From positions 1 through 28,812 of the forward strand of contig CABSIA010000022.1 of the NCBI GenBank assembly GCA_902477645.1: a DNA stretch of 28,812 nucleotides. The letters are read 5' to 3'. This document shows, piece after piece, positions 16,895 through 25,379 of the stretch. The position numbers were made by a program, and so were the translations under genes. How positions within the stretch are numbered: position 1 is the stretch's first letter; every line of letters starts with the position of its first letter. This DNA comes from an uncultured Prevotella sp. (lineage in GTDB: Bacteria > Bacteroidota > Bacteroidia > Bacteroidales > Bacteroidaceae). A model generated the notes under the pieces. That model had not been told where the DNA came from and made no database searches. It was given only the letters and a program-made list of their open reading frames with translations.

Positions 16895-17713
16895 ATGCTC
16901 AAGCTTTAGCGTACACATGGCTGCGGCAAATTTTCCAGACTCCTCATAACTTATACCTTGTGAGCGGCAATACAGATAACCAGTAGAATATGTATCGCCA
17001 CAACCTGTAGCATCTACCAGTACAGATGGCTTATAGGCTGGAATCTCATAGAATTTTCCTTCGGCATATATAAGCGAGCCATAACTGCCAAGAGTTATAA
17101 TAATTTCCTTCACGCCATGCTCACTTAAAGACATGGCAACAGTACGCGGATTTTTATATGATGTTATAACCTCCATCTCGTGCTCATTGAGTTTCAAAAT
17201 ATCCGTACACGAAAGGATATCTTCTTTATCGTTCCAGTTTATGGCATGGACACTTTCGCCACGAACCTCACGCAAATAGCCCTGAACATCTATTGATATC
17301 AATCCTTTGGTAGAAAGATACTTCACAACATTAGGCGAGAAATCATCATCGAGCAATGTGCCGAGATGAAATATCTTGGCCTCGAGGTCTTTCACCTCAT
17401 CGAAAACAAACGGATCAGCCTTTGCCAATACACGCTGTGTGCGGTTGTTTGAGTTCTCACCGTACTTGTTCTCAAAATATACGGTATTCTTGCTCTCATG
17501 GCATATAACATCAATACCGGCCTGGCGCATCCTCTCAACCTCGGCCATATCTTCCTTAGCCATTTTAGTTACAAGCTGAAAAGAGGCTTTAGGCGGCAAC
17601 TGGTTTATTCCCCATGCCATGTAAAAGGAAGTTCCGCCTGCCATATATACTGTATTGTGTGGAGTAACTATCTTGTCTTTTGTTATATGTCCAACGCAAC
17701 AAATATCTTTCAT
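16844..17713 (-). CDS. PfkB family carbohydrate/nucleoside kinase
   Basis: This 289-residue ribokinase-fold protein begins MKDICCVGHITKDKIV, has the GGTSFYMAWG segment that replaces the usual GG-x-N-A motif, and ends with the PfkB signature DATGCGDTY at 234-242, where Asp240 is the expected catalytic base and the GCG replaces GAG. It should phosphorylate a sugar, polyol or nucleoside with ATP. The substrate is not deducible. The 3' end overlaps the ABC ATPase gene tail-to-tail by 51 nt (16844-16894). A minus-strand -7 box (TACTTTTG, 17746-17739) sits 25 nt before the start. The 5' side faces the candidate origin. Confidence 0.88.
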   Translation of the reverse strand: MKDICCVGHITKDKIVTPHNTVYMAGGTSFYMAWGINQLPPKASFQLVTKMAKEDMAEVERMRQAGIDVICHESKNTVYFENKYGENSNNRTQRVLAKADPFVFDEVKDLEAKIFHLGTLLDDDFSPNVVKYLSTKGLISIDVQGYLREVRGESVHAINWNDKEDILSCTDILKLNEHEMEVITSYKNPRTVAMSLSEHGVKEIIITLGSYGSLIYAEGKFYEIPAYKPSVLVDATGCGDTYSTGYLYCRSQGISYEESGKFAAAMCTLKLEHSGPFDRSVKDIRKIYR

Positions 17714-18195
17714 ATTCTATTATTTATTTGTTTTTCTGCAAAAGTAATAAAAATTATTTATATAAAATAGTTTTCTTTAAAATATTAGCTATTTGATATT
17801 TCACTATTCGTTCTTAACTCTTAACTTTCAATTGTTGATAACTACATGGATAACCCTGTTGATAACTTTGTTAATATCCACATGCAGCATATTCACAACA
17901 GCCGTCAATGGGATATCCACATGGTTTTAACATGCTTTTAAACAACTTTTCAACCGAAATGCACATAAAAAAGATATAAACTTAGTATCTTTGCACCGAA
18001 AGTGGATATTGTTGATAACTCTGAAAGTTGGCTGACTATCAATAAGAAGATATAAAGACAGAATGTAGAAAACAGACAACAATATGTTGATATCAAAATA
18101 TGCAAATATTCAGAACAAAACTTACCAACTTATCAACGGAATATCATCATATCCATATTTTTTTCTATTTTTTAAAAAACAATAAATATAATGAT
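17714..18195. other. oriC: Candidate replication origin (DnaA-box cluster, AT-rich, gene-free)
   Basis: This 482-nt AT-rich interval contains many near-matches to the DnaA box TTATCCACA and its complement TGTGGATAA. TGTTGATAA occurs three times (17833-17841, 17857-17865, 18010-18018), ATATCCACA twice (17874-17882, 17913-17921), and there are ATATTCACA (17889-17897), CATGGATAA (17845-17853), AGTGGATAT (18001-18009), TGTTGATAT (18085-18093) and TTATCAACG (18130-18138). Very AT-rich segments at 17741-17815 and 18141-18195 could be unwinding regions. Hand counts in a few lines suggest the plus strand is C/A-rich to the left and G/T-richer to the right, as expected for diverging leading strands. 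dnaA and dnaN are not adjacent. No protein gene is visible in the interval. Confidence 0.55.
17986..17993 (+). promoter_or_regulatory. -7 box TATCTTTG within the candidate origin
   Basis: TATCTTTG followed by CACC fits the Bacteroidota -7 element, but the -33 position is not TTTG-like. It lies about 200 nt upstream of nadA and could start a long-leader transcript or one that crosses the DnaA-box region. Confidence 0.35.
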
Positions 18196-19185
18196 ATGGT
18201 GAAGAAAGAATGGCAAGATAAAGGTTTCGTTACGGAAAAGGTTGACGAGGCTCTTGATTTGAAAAAGGAGATAAAAAAGTTGTGTGAGGAGAAAAATGCA
18301 ATTATTCTTGCACATTATTATACAACAGGCGATGTTCAGGATGTTGCCGATTTTGTCGGTGACTCCTTGGCACTTGCCCGTAAAGCAGCCAACACTGATG
18401 CAAAGGTTATGGTTATGTGTGGTGTACACTTCATGGCTGAGACATGCAAATTGTTGTCACCAGATAAGACTGTTCTTTGTCCCGACCTCAATGCCGGCTG
18501 CTCGCTTGCTGATTCATGCGATGCTGAAGACCTTAAGAAATATAAGGTTGAGCATCCTGGATATAAAGTTATAAGTTATGTGAACACTACGGCTGCTGTT
18601 AAGGCATTGACCGATGTTGTGGTAACAAGTGGCAATGCAAAAAAAGTGGTTGACAAACTTCCTGCTGGTGACAATTATATTTTTGGTCCCGACTATAATC
18701 TCGGAAGCTATATAAACAGCGTCACAGGGCGAAACATGCTTCTGTGGAATGGCGGATGCCATGTACACGAGCGTTTCTCCGTAGATGCCATAGCTAAATT
18801 GAAGGCTGAGCATCCTGATGCTATAATAATGGCGCATCTCGAGTGCAAGGCTCCAGTTATAGCCATGGCTGAGATTGTCGGCAGCACAGCCACCATGCTC
18901 GACTATGCCAAGGCAAACCCAACAAAAGAATACATAGTAGCTACAGAGGCAGGAATACTTCATGAGATGCAGCGCTCGTGTCCCGATGCCATATTCTATC
19001 CCGTTCCGCCAGAAATAAACGAAGGCTCTGTAGGTTGCTCATGTAATGAGTGCCAATACATGAAGCTCAACACTCTTGTCAAAATCTATAATACACTTAA
19101 ATATGGCTGGCCAGAGGTAAATGTAGATCCGGATATAGCCAAAGATGCGGTGAAGCCCATACAGCGTATGCTTGAATTGAGCTGA
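18196..19185 (+). CDS. nadA: Quinolinate synthase
   Basis: NadA condenses iminoaspartate with dihydroxyacetone phosphate to quinolinate in NAD synthesis, using a [4Fe-4S] cluster. In this 329-residue form the three cluster ligands are expected to be Cys75 (MCGVHFMAET), Cys188 (GGCHVHERF) and Cys286 (NECQYMKLNTL). IILAHYYTTGDVQDVADFVGDS at the N-terminus and NTTAAVKALTDVVVTSGNA are family hallmarks. I chose the ATG at 18196 (MVKKEWQ). An in-frame ATG at 18100 would add 32 AT-rich-encoded residues with no family similarity and would run back into the DnaA-box region. nadB and nadC are not in the window, so the gene appears monocistronic and is followed by a strong terminator. Confidence 0.96.
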   Translation: MVKKEWQDKGFVTEKVDEALDLKKEIKKLCEEKNAIILAHYYTTGDVQDVADFVGDSLALARKAANTDAKVMVMCGVHFMAETCKLLSPDKTVLCPDLNAGCSLADSCDAEDLKKYKVEHPGYKVISYVNTTAAVKALTDVVVTSGNAKKVVDKLPAGDNYIFGPDYNLGSYINSVTGRNMLLWNGGCHVHERFSVDAIAKLKAEHPDAIIMAHLECKAPVIAMAEIVGSTATMLDYAKANPTKEYIVATEAGILHEMQRSCPDAIFYPVPPEINEGSVGCSCNECQYMKLNTLVKIYNTLKYGWPEVNVDPDIAKDAVKPIQRMLELS

Positions 19186-19228
19186 AGAAGATAGAATTTA
19201 GACTACTATGTTATAGTCTATGTAATAA

Positions 19229-19272
19229 AAAAATCACCACAAAAGTATTATCTAACTTTTGTGGTGATTTTT
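19229..19272. terminator. Bidirectional intrinsic terminator between nadA and ruvB
   Basis: Perfect 18-bp arms AAAAATCACCACAAAAGT (19229-19246) and its complement (19255-19272) enclose an 8-nt loop. A/T runs lie at both outer ends, so it can stop transcription from both converging genes. Confidence 0.9.
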
Positions 19273-19303
19273 ATAAAATATATTAGTGAATATGGCTTTT
19301 TTA

Positions 19304-20341
19304 TTACTCATCAAATAATGATGGTTCCATTATATTTCCAGAATATGGATTTCGTCCCATGTGCTGATAGGCGAGTGGTGTTGCCATTCTGCCTCGTGGG
19401 GTACGCTTTATGAAACCTTCCATTATGAGGAATGGCTCATATACCTCTTCTATGGTTCCTGCATCCTCTCCAATAGCTGTGCCAATAGTTGATACACCAA
19501 CTGGACCGCCTCTGAATTTGTCAATAATAGTCAATAGAATTTTGTTGTCTGTCTCGTCAAGTCCGTATTGGTCTATGTTTAGGGCTCTCAGTGATAATTT
19601 TGCTATGTCGTGAGTTATAGTTCCGTTGCCTTTTACCTGGGCAAAGTCACGCACACGTCTTAGCAATGAATTGGCAATACGTGGCGTACCGCGTGAGCGT
19701 CGTGATATTTCCATTGCCGCCTCGTCTTCAATTGGAACTTTTAGGAGCATTGCGCTTCGCCTGATGATTTTCTGCAGCGTCTCAGGATCGTAGTATTCAA
19801 GGTGCATGTTTATGCCGAACCGTGCCCTTAAAGGAGCTGTCAGCATACCGCTCCGGGTCGTTGCGCCGACAAGTGTAAACGGATTAAGGTCTATTTGTAT
19901 GCTTCGTGCCGATGGGCCTTTATCTATCATTATATCAATGCGGTAGTCTTCCATAGCCGAATAAAGATATTCCTCGACTATAGGCGACAGGCGATGGATT
20001 TCGTCGATAAACAAAACGTCGTTTGGCTCAAGCGAGGTAAGAATACCTGCGAGATCGCCTGGCTTGTCGAGAACAGGTCCGCTTGTTATTTTAAATCCAA
20101 CGCCAAGCTCGTTGGCTATAATATTGCTCAGAGTTGTTTTTCCAAGTCCAGGAGGTCCGTAAAGCAAAGTGTGGTCAAGAGGCTCGCCGCGGGATTTGGC
20201 AGCCTCTACAAATATCTCAAGATTTTCAACCACCTTCTGCTGTCCGTTGAAGTCGTTGAATCTCAACGGGCGCAGAGCATTCTCAAAATCCTTCTCTCCT
20301 CTGCCAATTCTCTCTTCCCTTATATCAAACTCTTCAGTCAT
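19304..20341 (-). CDS. ruvB: Holliday junction branch migration ATPase RuvB
   Basis: This 345-residue AAA+ motor drives Holliday junction migration with RuvA. It has Walker A GPPGLGKT at 62-69, Walker B FIDEIHR (Asp113-Glu114), sensor LVGATTRSGMLTAPLRARFG, and a C-terminal winged helix ending RTPRGRMATPLAYQH. I chose the ATG at 20341 (MTEEFDIREE). The frame extends 14 codons upstream to 20383, but that extension has no RuvB similarity. ruvA and ruvC are not adjacent in the window. Confidence 0.97.
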   Translation of the reverse strand: MTEEFDIREERIGRGEKDFENALRPLRFNDFNGQQKVVENLEIFVEAAKSRGEPLDHTLLYGPPGLGKTTLSNIIANELGVGFKITSGPVLDKPGDLAGILTSLEPNDVLFIDEIHRLSPIVEEYLYSAMEDYRIDIMIDKGPSARSIQIDLNPFTLVGATTRSGMLTAPLRARFGINMHLEYYDPETLQKIIRRSAMLLKVPIEDEAAMEISRRSRGTPRIANSLLRRVRDFAQVKGNGTITHDIAKLSLRALNIDQYGLDETDNKILLTIIDKFRGGPVGVSTIGTAIGEDAGTIEEVYEPFLIMEGFIKRTPRGRMATPLAYQHMGRNPYSGNIMEPSLFDE

Positions 20342-20547
20342 TGTTTTAATTGAGTGAACAATTATTTTAAAAGCGGGCAACAATATATTGCATTTATAAA
20401 ACTTTTTATTTTTGGATATTTCCGCCTTGCTGCTCAGTCACATAGTCCACTGTGATTCAGCGTTTCAAGACAGAGAAATCTCAAAAATAACTAAGTTTTA
20501 TATAATAATTAATTTTGCTCACTTATTTAATTATATACGAAAACGGA

Positions 20548-21459
20548 TTAAAGTTGTGATATTTCGTATTCGGACAATCCTGTGCTTTGTGCTATGATAT
20601 TGTCAGGAATGCCGTTTCTTTTTAAGCTTCGGGCTATATTAATAGAAGCCTCGACCAATCCTTCCTCACGTCCCTCTGCTCTTCCCTCTGCTCTTCCCTC
20701 TGCTCTTCCTTCCTCACGTCCTTCTGCCCGTTCTGTAAGTATGTTGTCTTTGAGGATTACCACATTGTCAAGATGACGATAGTATGCGTCAAGCTCATCC
20801 TTGCTCATGTGATCCAGCTTCAGTCTCTCCCGGACAGCGTCCAGGCCTGGAGCCGTAGCTGTGGATGGTATCTCTCCTGTGTTCAGATAGTATATCCATT
20901 CTTCTAAAGGAGTTTTTGCTACACTGTTGAAATCGTTTACTTTCAATATATAATATTCAGGATATAGCTTGCTTACCGCATCAACCTTAAACTGCTGTTT
21001 CTGGAATGGGGAAAGTTCGAGCAGGTCGTTGTTGTGTATGCCACGGAATTCAGTTTTGCCATGATATACCGTGTCGGTGCCGCGGCCAAGATTGAAATAA
21101 ACAATATTGATGCTGTATACCTTACGCACTTTTTCGTAGCCCTCACCGCGGTTTATGTATTCGGTCAACAGTTTGGAGACTCCGAACAGCATGCGCTGAA
21201 AATATGCAAACTCATTGCTGTTTTGCACCTCTATCAGCATTAGCTCTCCTTTAGAATCCTCCGCCAGCATATCTACCCGGTTGTATTTGTCATATTCCGA
21301 CTCCTGGTTACTCTCACTCTCTAAAAGTTTCTGTATGACAATTTTCTCACCAAGCAGAGTGGTGAGCAATCCCTCCAGTACGCTAAAGTTGGCCTTGTTT
21401 CTTAGCAGACGCTTCATGGCCCAGTCGAAACGGATTACTTTATTTGGATTGCTGTTCAT
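20548..21459 (-). CDS. Rpn family / PD-(D/E)XK nuclease (PDDEXK_2 type)
   Basis: This 303-residue protein of the Rpn (recombination-promoting nuclease, formerly transposase_31-like) group has a start motif RFDWAMKRLLRN and a nuclease core RVDMLAED-x5-MLIEVQN, giving Asp63 and Glu77-x-Gln79 as metal-site residues. A YHGKTEFRGIHNND and LSPFQKQQF region typical of this Bacteroidota subfamily follows. Residues 244-267 are six consecutive RxEG units encoded by a 12-bp tandem repeat (20659-20730), followed by the conserved tail IARSLKRNGIPDNIIAQSTGLSEYEI. Such genes are often mobile or multi-copy and some act in phage defence. A TATATTTG -7 box on the minus strand is at 21492-21485. The gene stands alone between ruvB and dprA. 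Confidence 0.88.
   Translation of the reverse strand: MNSNPNKVIRFDWAMKRLLRNKANFSVLEGLLTTLLGEKIVIQKLLESESNQESEYDKYNRVDMLAEDSKGELMLIEVQNSNEFAYFQRMLFGVSKLLTEYINRGEGYEKVRKVYSINIVYFNLGRGTDTVYHGKTEFRGIHNNDLLELSPFQKQQFKVDAVSKLYPEYYILKVNDFNSVAKTPLEEWIYYLNTGEIPSTATAPGLDAVRERLKLDHMSKDELDAYYRHLDNVVILKDNILTERAEGREEGRAEGRAEGRAEGREEGLVEASINIARSLKRNGIPDNIIAQSTGLSEYEISQL
20659..20730. repeat. 12-bp tandem repeat inside the Rpn gene
   Basis: Six 12-bp units encode RAEG or REEG. Three units (TCTGCTCTTCCC on the plus strand) are nearly identical. Length change by whole units would keep the frame. Confidence 0.88.
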
Positions 21460-21597
21460 ATAATTTTATAGTTGAAGTTTGCTGCAAATATACAAAATAT
21501 TTTGTTTGTTGCCGATATTTTTTGATGTAGGCAACTTTTATTTATGTTTTTTTAGGTTCTTGACACCTTATCATATTTTATTCTTTGATTTCCTTAT

Positions 21598-22755
21598 TTA
21601 TGTCATTATGAGATGGCATACGCCTCCTGCGAGATTTTTGGTAATTCCCTTCATTTCGAGAGTGAAGAGCAGTGATGACAATGTTCCTATGGCAATTCCG
21701 CTTTTTGCCGCCAGCATGTTTATCTGCAAATCATTGGTTGTTTCAAGTATGTCGACTATACGCTGCTCGTCTGGTGACATGTCGGGGAACAGTTGACGCT
21801 CAATGCCCTGTTTTCTTGCTTTTGCCAAAACAGCGTCGTTTTCCCATCCCATGGCTTTTACAAAGTCTTCTGCCGATGTTATAAGCATTGCCTTGTTTGT
21901 TTTTATAAGATTGTTGCAGCCTGCACTGTATGTGGTGCCAACATTACCTGGAAATGCAAATACCTCACGTCCGTAACTATTTGCAATGCTTGTTGTTATA
22001 AGTCCACCGCCTTTCTCTGCGCTTTCTATCAAAATGGTAGCGTCGCTCATTCCTGCAACTATTCGGTTTCTTCTTACGAAGTTCATCTTCTCAGCTCTTG
22101 TTCCTGATGTAAATTCTGTGAGCAGTCCGCCATGTTTTATCATTTTCGTGGCAGTTTCTCTGTGCAGTTGCGGATATATGTTGTCGAGTCCATGAGCCAA
22201 TACGCCTATTGTGTCCATACCGTTTTCCAGTGCGCATCTATGGGCACAAATATCAACTCCGTATGCAAGTCCGCTGACTATTATAGTCTCTGGGCATGCA
22301 GCTCTGAGGTCTCTTATAAAATTTTTTATAAGGTCTTGTCCGTATGCGGTACAATGTCTTGTGCCTATGATGCTGATAATTCTTTGCCTGTTAAGGTCAG
22401 CATTTCCCATATAATACAGCACGACGGGAGCATCGGGACATTCTGCAAGCCTCTGCGGATAGAGTTCTGAATTCATGACGAGAGGCAAAATGTCATTGTC
22501 TAAGCACCATTGCAGCTCGTCCTCTGCTTTTCGTCTGTGTTCATCAGCTTTTTTAAAAGCCGTTATCAGTCTTGGCGATGCCTCAGGCAACAACTGTCGA
22601 ATATCATCTTTAGCCTCCATTATCCTCGTTGCCGAGCCCGCAACCGCCATAAGGTCGCGCAGTCCGGTAAGATTGAAGTAGTCGGTACGTGCCAGTGTCA
22701 TGGCATTCAGTACCTCTTCTGTCTCAATATGTTTTTCCTTATATGGAGGTTTCAT
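21598..22755 (-). CDS. dprA: DNA-processing protein DprA
   Basis: DprA loads RecA onto incoming single-stranded DNA during natural transformation. This 385-residue form has an N-terminal helical domain (about 1-85) and a Rossmann-like DprA/Smf core with IISIIGTRHCTAYG (127-139), IVSGLAYGVDICAH (159-172), GGLLTEFTSGT (209-219), FVRRNRIVAGMSDATILIES and GGGLITTSIANSYGREVFAFPG. A C-terminal winged-helix domain (about 325-385) ends the protein. I chose the ATG at 22755 (MKPPYKEK). The frame extends upstream to 22827, but that part lies antisense-free inside the preceding thioesterase gene and is not DprA-like. It is the last gene of a three-gene operon, with 10 nt after the thioesterase stop. Confidence 0.95.
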   Translation of the reverse strand: MKPPYKEKHIETEEVLNAMTLARTDYFNLTGLRDLMAVAGSATRIMEAKDDIRQLLPEASPRLITAFKKADEHRRKAEDELQWCLDNDILPLVMNSELYPQRLAECPDAPVVLYYMGNADLNRQRIISIIGTRHCTAYGQDLIKNFIRDLRAACPETIIVSGLAYGVDICAHRCALENGMDTIGVLAHGLDNIYPQLHRETATKMIKHGGLLTEFTSGTRAEKMNFVRRNRIVAGMSDATILIESAEKGGGLITTSIANSYGREVFAFPGNVGTTYSAGCNNLIKTNKAMLITSAEDFVKAMGWENDAVLAKARKQGIERQLFPDMSPDEQRIVDILETTNDLQINMLAAKSGIAIGTLSSLLFTLEMKGITKNLAGGVCHLIMT

Positions 22756-22765
22756 AAATTGTTTT

Positions 22766-23173
22766 TTATTTACACATATACGGCTCAAAAGCCTTGTCGT
22801 AATCATCACTTGAAGCCAGTTTGCCATTTACCAGACATACCAGCTCCACTGTTGCCCGCATAGACAGCTTGTTGTCAGCCTCACGGAATATGTCTTGATG
22901 GAAAATGTATCTTACTCCCTGTTTTTCCAGCCACAGTCTCGACACCATTATGTCGTCACATCTCAGTGGTACTTTATATTGCAGATTCATTCGTGCCACA
23001 ACAGCATCGATTCCTTTTTCGTGCATTTTTGCGAAACTTAGTCCTGTCTCTTTCAGAAAGAGATGACGGGTGTGCTCCATATAATGTAAATAGTTGGCAT
23101 TGTTGACAATACCCTCTATATCGCATTCATAGTCGCGGACTTCAATCCGTGTCTCAAAAACATAATTTGTCAT
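22766..23173 (-). CDS. Hotdog-fold acyl-CoA thioesterase (4HBT/YbgC/FadM-like)
   Basis: This 135-residue hotdog protein has the 4-hydroxybenzoyl-CoA thioesterase active-site segment RDYECDIEGIVNNANYLHYM, with Asp18 as the expected catalytic residue. It should hydrolyse acyl-CoA thioesters in the cytoplasm; the chain preference is not deducible. It starts 1 nt after the stop of the DUF2851 gene and ends 10 nt before dprA, so the three are transcribed together. The pairing with dprA looks like a conserved Bacteroidota neighbourhood rather than a shared pathway, from memory of other genomes. Confidence 0.9.
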   Translation of the reverse strand: MTNYVFETRIEVRDYECDIEGIVNNANYLHYMEHTRHLFLKETGLSFAKMHEKGIDAVVARMNLQYKVPLRCDDIMVSRLWLEKQGVRYIFHQDIFREADNKLSMRATVELVCLVNGKLASSDDYDKAFEPYMCK

Positions 23174-23174
23174 A

Positions 23175-24470
23175 TTATTGTTTCTTTAGATATTCATAAC
23201 CAATTCTGCATCTCAGGCAGTCTTTCCTGTCGCAATATTGTTTTTTCAGTTGCAGCAGAGCCTGCGAGTCTGATGCCGTTTCTGCTTTCAGTCCCACATC
23301 TTGCCACATTCTCACCACCATGTTGTTTTCAACTTTCAGCGCATCAAGCATTTCGAAAGCTCTGTCGCAAAAATATTCTTTGCCTTTATATCTGCCGTAT
23401 GCAAACAATATTGGTATGGCGACATTTATAGCCTGCACGTTTATCGACTGTTTCGATATTCGTTTGGTGCTGATTTTGCTTTCTTGTCCGAAATTGTAGT
23501 GTGTCTGCCAATATTCGGTAGCAGTTGTATTGAGAGTTCTCATAAGCTCGCTGATATTCTTACATTCCAGCAGTGTTGCCAATCCGGTTTTTCTTTGGAA
23601 GTGTAAATTTGCCAGCTGCGATATTCTTATCTGTGGAAAGTTCTGAGGATGCAGTCTCAGAAAGTGCCACAGTTTATAGTCCATTGGCGACAGTGAGAAT
23701 TTATGTGCTAAATATTTATATTCGCTGCACATTTTTGTATAATACAAGTCTTTGGCGGCCAGTTCTCTGTATTTTTCAGGAATGGCGTTCATGTTGAGCA
23801 ATCCTGCCTGTCCAAGGAATATAGCCTCTATCTGCATCAGGTCGTCTTGATGATGTGCTACACTGTTTAGTGGAATATGCTCGGCCCAAATCTCAAATGC
23901 GTCGCTGTTTATTCCAAATCCGTAGCTGCGGGCCAATGTTATGAAATAAGCTTGTTCCCATGAGCCGTTGTTTTTTTCCACTTTTTGTATTATGGCATTT
24001 GTCTTTTGTTCCAACCGCTCAGTTACCAGTGCGCTCATCCATGAGTGAGTTGTAAGTTTGCTAAGTGACTGAACAATTTTGTAGCATGGCGGATAGCTGT
24101 CTGTAGACAAAAGCTCCTCGTAATGAAGTCTTACATTTTCTGGTACCGTAATCTCCACTTGTGGCAGCTCACGTCCGTTGCTCGTCTTTACAGTGTGGTT
24201 GGCACTTGCCACAACGTGGAGTATCACGTTGTCATATCTCGGGTCTTTGTCGTGCCCGTGCAGATACCAGTCGCCTGACTTGTCGTGTATTTCAACATTA
24301 CCCACCCACATTGTGCCGTCTATTTTTATTTTTGCATTGAAAAAGTCGGGACCTGCATTTGTGTTGTGCAGTCCTGCGTCTATTATCTCAATGTTTTTGC
24401 CTTCAGTGGTTTTAAGGCCATATTGCTTGAACAGTTTATGTTTCCAGCAATAATGCAGCAGTTGCTCCAT
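23175..24470 (-). CDS. DUF2851 family protein
   Basis: This protein of 431 residues matches the Bacteroidota DUF2851 family: it opens MEQLLHYCWKHKLFK, followed by IEIIDAGLHNTNAGPDFFNAKI, WVGNVEIHDKSGDWYLHGH and DNVILHVVA. It ends with a Cys-containing tail (YCDRKDCLRCRIGYEYLKKQ) that has a C-x4-C-x2-C pattern. The D/E-rich N-terminal segment has features of a nuclease-like fold (GPDFFNAKI, GNVEIH), but the function is unknown and that reading is inference. I chose the ATG at 24470. The open frame reaches 24569, but that extension would cover the dapB promoter. A minus-strand -7 box TAGTTTTG (24504-24497) lies 26 nt upstream. Confidence 0.85.
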   Translation of the reverse strand: MEQLLHYCWKHKLFKQYGLKTTEGKNIEIIDAGLHNTNAGPDFFNAKIKIDGTMWVGNVEIHDKSGDWYLHGHDKDPRYDNVILHVVASANHTVKTSNGRELPQVEITVPENVRLHYEELLSTDSYPPCYKIVQSLSKLTTHSWMSALVTERLEQKTNAIIQKVEKNNGSWEQAYFITLARSYGFGINSDAFEIWAEHIPLNSVAHHQDDLMQIEAIFLGQAGLLNMNAIPEKYRELAAKDLYYTKMCSEYKYLAHKFSLSPMDYKLWHFLRLHPQNFPQIRISQLANLHFQRKTGLATLLECKNISELMRTLNTTATEYWQTHYNFGQESKISTKRISKQSINVQAINVAIPILFAYGRYKGKEYFCDRAFEMLDALKVENNMVVRMWQDVGLKAETASDSQALLQLKKQYCDRKDCLRCRIGYEYLKKQ

Positions 24471-24546
24471 AAGCGGACGGGTTGTTAAATATGTTGCAAA
24501 ACTACAAAAAAAAACATTAAAAGAAGACTCATTGTATGATTTTTGT

Positions 24547-24577
24547 TTTGATATTCCGCTTGTTTCCATTAACTTTG
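24547..24577 (+). promoter_or_regulatory. dapB promoter (Bacteroidota consensus)
   Basis: TTTG at 24547-24550, a 19-nt spacer and TAACTTTG at 24570-24577 reproduce the layout of the leuS promoter. The dapB start is 33 nt downstream. It faces away from the DUF2851 promoter (TAGTTTTG, minus strand, 24504-24497). Confidence 0.78.
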
Positions 24578-24610
24578 CACGGAAAATAGTAATTATAAAG
24601 GATTTAGACT

Positions 24611-25372
24611 ATGAAAATAGCTTTGATAGGCTACGGCAAAATGGGCAAGATGATAGAGCAGATTGCCAAGGCGCGTGGCCATGAGATAGTGTCTGTTATA
24701 GATGTTGACAACCAGCAGGATTTTGATTCTCCAGAATTTGCATCGGCAGATGTAGCAATTGAGTTTACAGCTCCACAGGCTGCATACGGCAACTATCAGA
24801 AGGCATTTGCACACAATGTAAAGGTTGTATCTGGCTCTACAGGCTGGATGAAAGAGCATGGTGACGATGTGCGCCGTATGTGTAGCGAGGGCGGTCAGAC
24901 ATTGTTTTGGGCATCCAATTTCTCGATAGGTGTGGCTATATTTTCTGCCGTAAACCGCTATCTTGCAAAAATTATGAACGGTTTCGAGCAATATGACGTA
25001 AAAATGGAAGAGACACACCATGTACACAAACTCGATGCTCCAAGCGGCACGGCAATAACTCTTGCCGAGGAAATTGTAGACAATATGGACCGTAAGTCAG
25101 ATTGGGTGAAAGGTACTGTTACGTGGCCTGAGAGTCCGGAGAAAAATGAAGAAGCAAAGGCTGTAAAACCAGAGGAACTTGTTATAGATGCCGTACGTCG
25201 CGATGAGGTGCCTGGCATACATGAGATAACCTACGACTCTGAGGCAGACTCTATAACCATTTGTCACAGCGCACACTCACGCAAAGGGTTTGCTTTGGGT
25301 GCGGTGCTTGCTGCCGAATATACAAAAGATCATACAGGATTGCTTACAACAAGCGACCTTTTCAAGTTTTAG
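24611..25372 (+). CDS. dapB: 4-hydroxy-tetrahydrodipicolinate reductase
   Basis: DapB reduces hydroxy-tetrahydrodipicolinate with NAD(P)H in the lysine/diaminopimelate pathway. This 253-residue form has the dinucleotide-binding GYGKMGKM (7-14), the DFTxP-like EFTAPQAA (51-58), SGSTGW (74-79), and the active-site segment HHVHKLDAPSGTA (136-148) with the catalytic His136/137 and Lys140. The protein is slightly shorter than the Escherichia coli enzyme, as is usual in Bacteroidota. A consensus promoter precedes it. The signal peptidase gene follows after 104 nt that are mostly one palindrome. Confidence 0.97.
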   Translation: MKIALIGYGKMGKMIEQIAKARGHEIVSVIDVDNQQDFDSPEFASADVAIEFTAPQAAYGNYQKAFAHNVKVVSGSTGWMKEHGDDVRRMCSEGGQTLFWASNFSIGVAIFSAVNRYLAKIMNGFEQYDVKMEETHHVHKLDAPSGTAITLAEEIVDNMDRKSDWVKGTVTWPESPEKNEEAKAVKPEELVIDAVRRDEVPGIHEITYDSEADSITICHSAHSRKGFALGAVLAAEYTKDHTGLLTTSDLFKF

Positions 25373-25379
25373 AATACTC

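Noticed and set aside
18100..18195. Longer nadA start
   Set aside because: The 32 extra residues are encoded by AT-rich DNA overlapping a DnaA-box-like site and do not resemble NadA.
22756..22827. Longer dprA start inside the thioesterase gene
   Set aside because: The 24 extra residues do not look like DprA; the ATG at 22755 gives normal spacing after the thioesterase stop.
24471..24569. Longer DUF2851 start
   Set aside because: The extension would cover the DUF2851 -7 box and most of the dapB -33 region. MEQLLHYCW is the usual family start.
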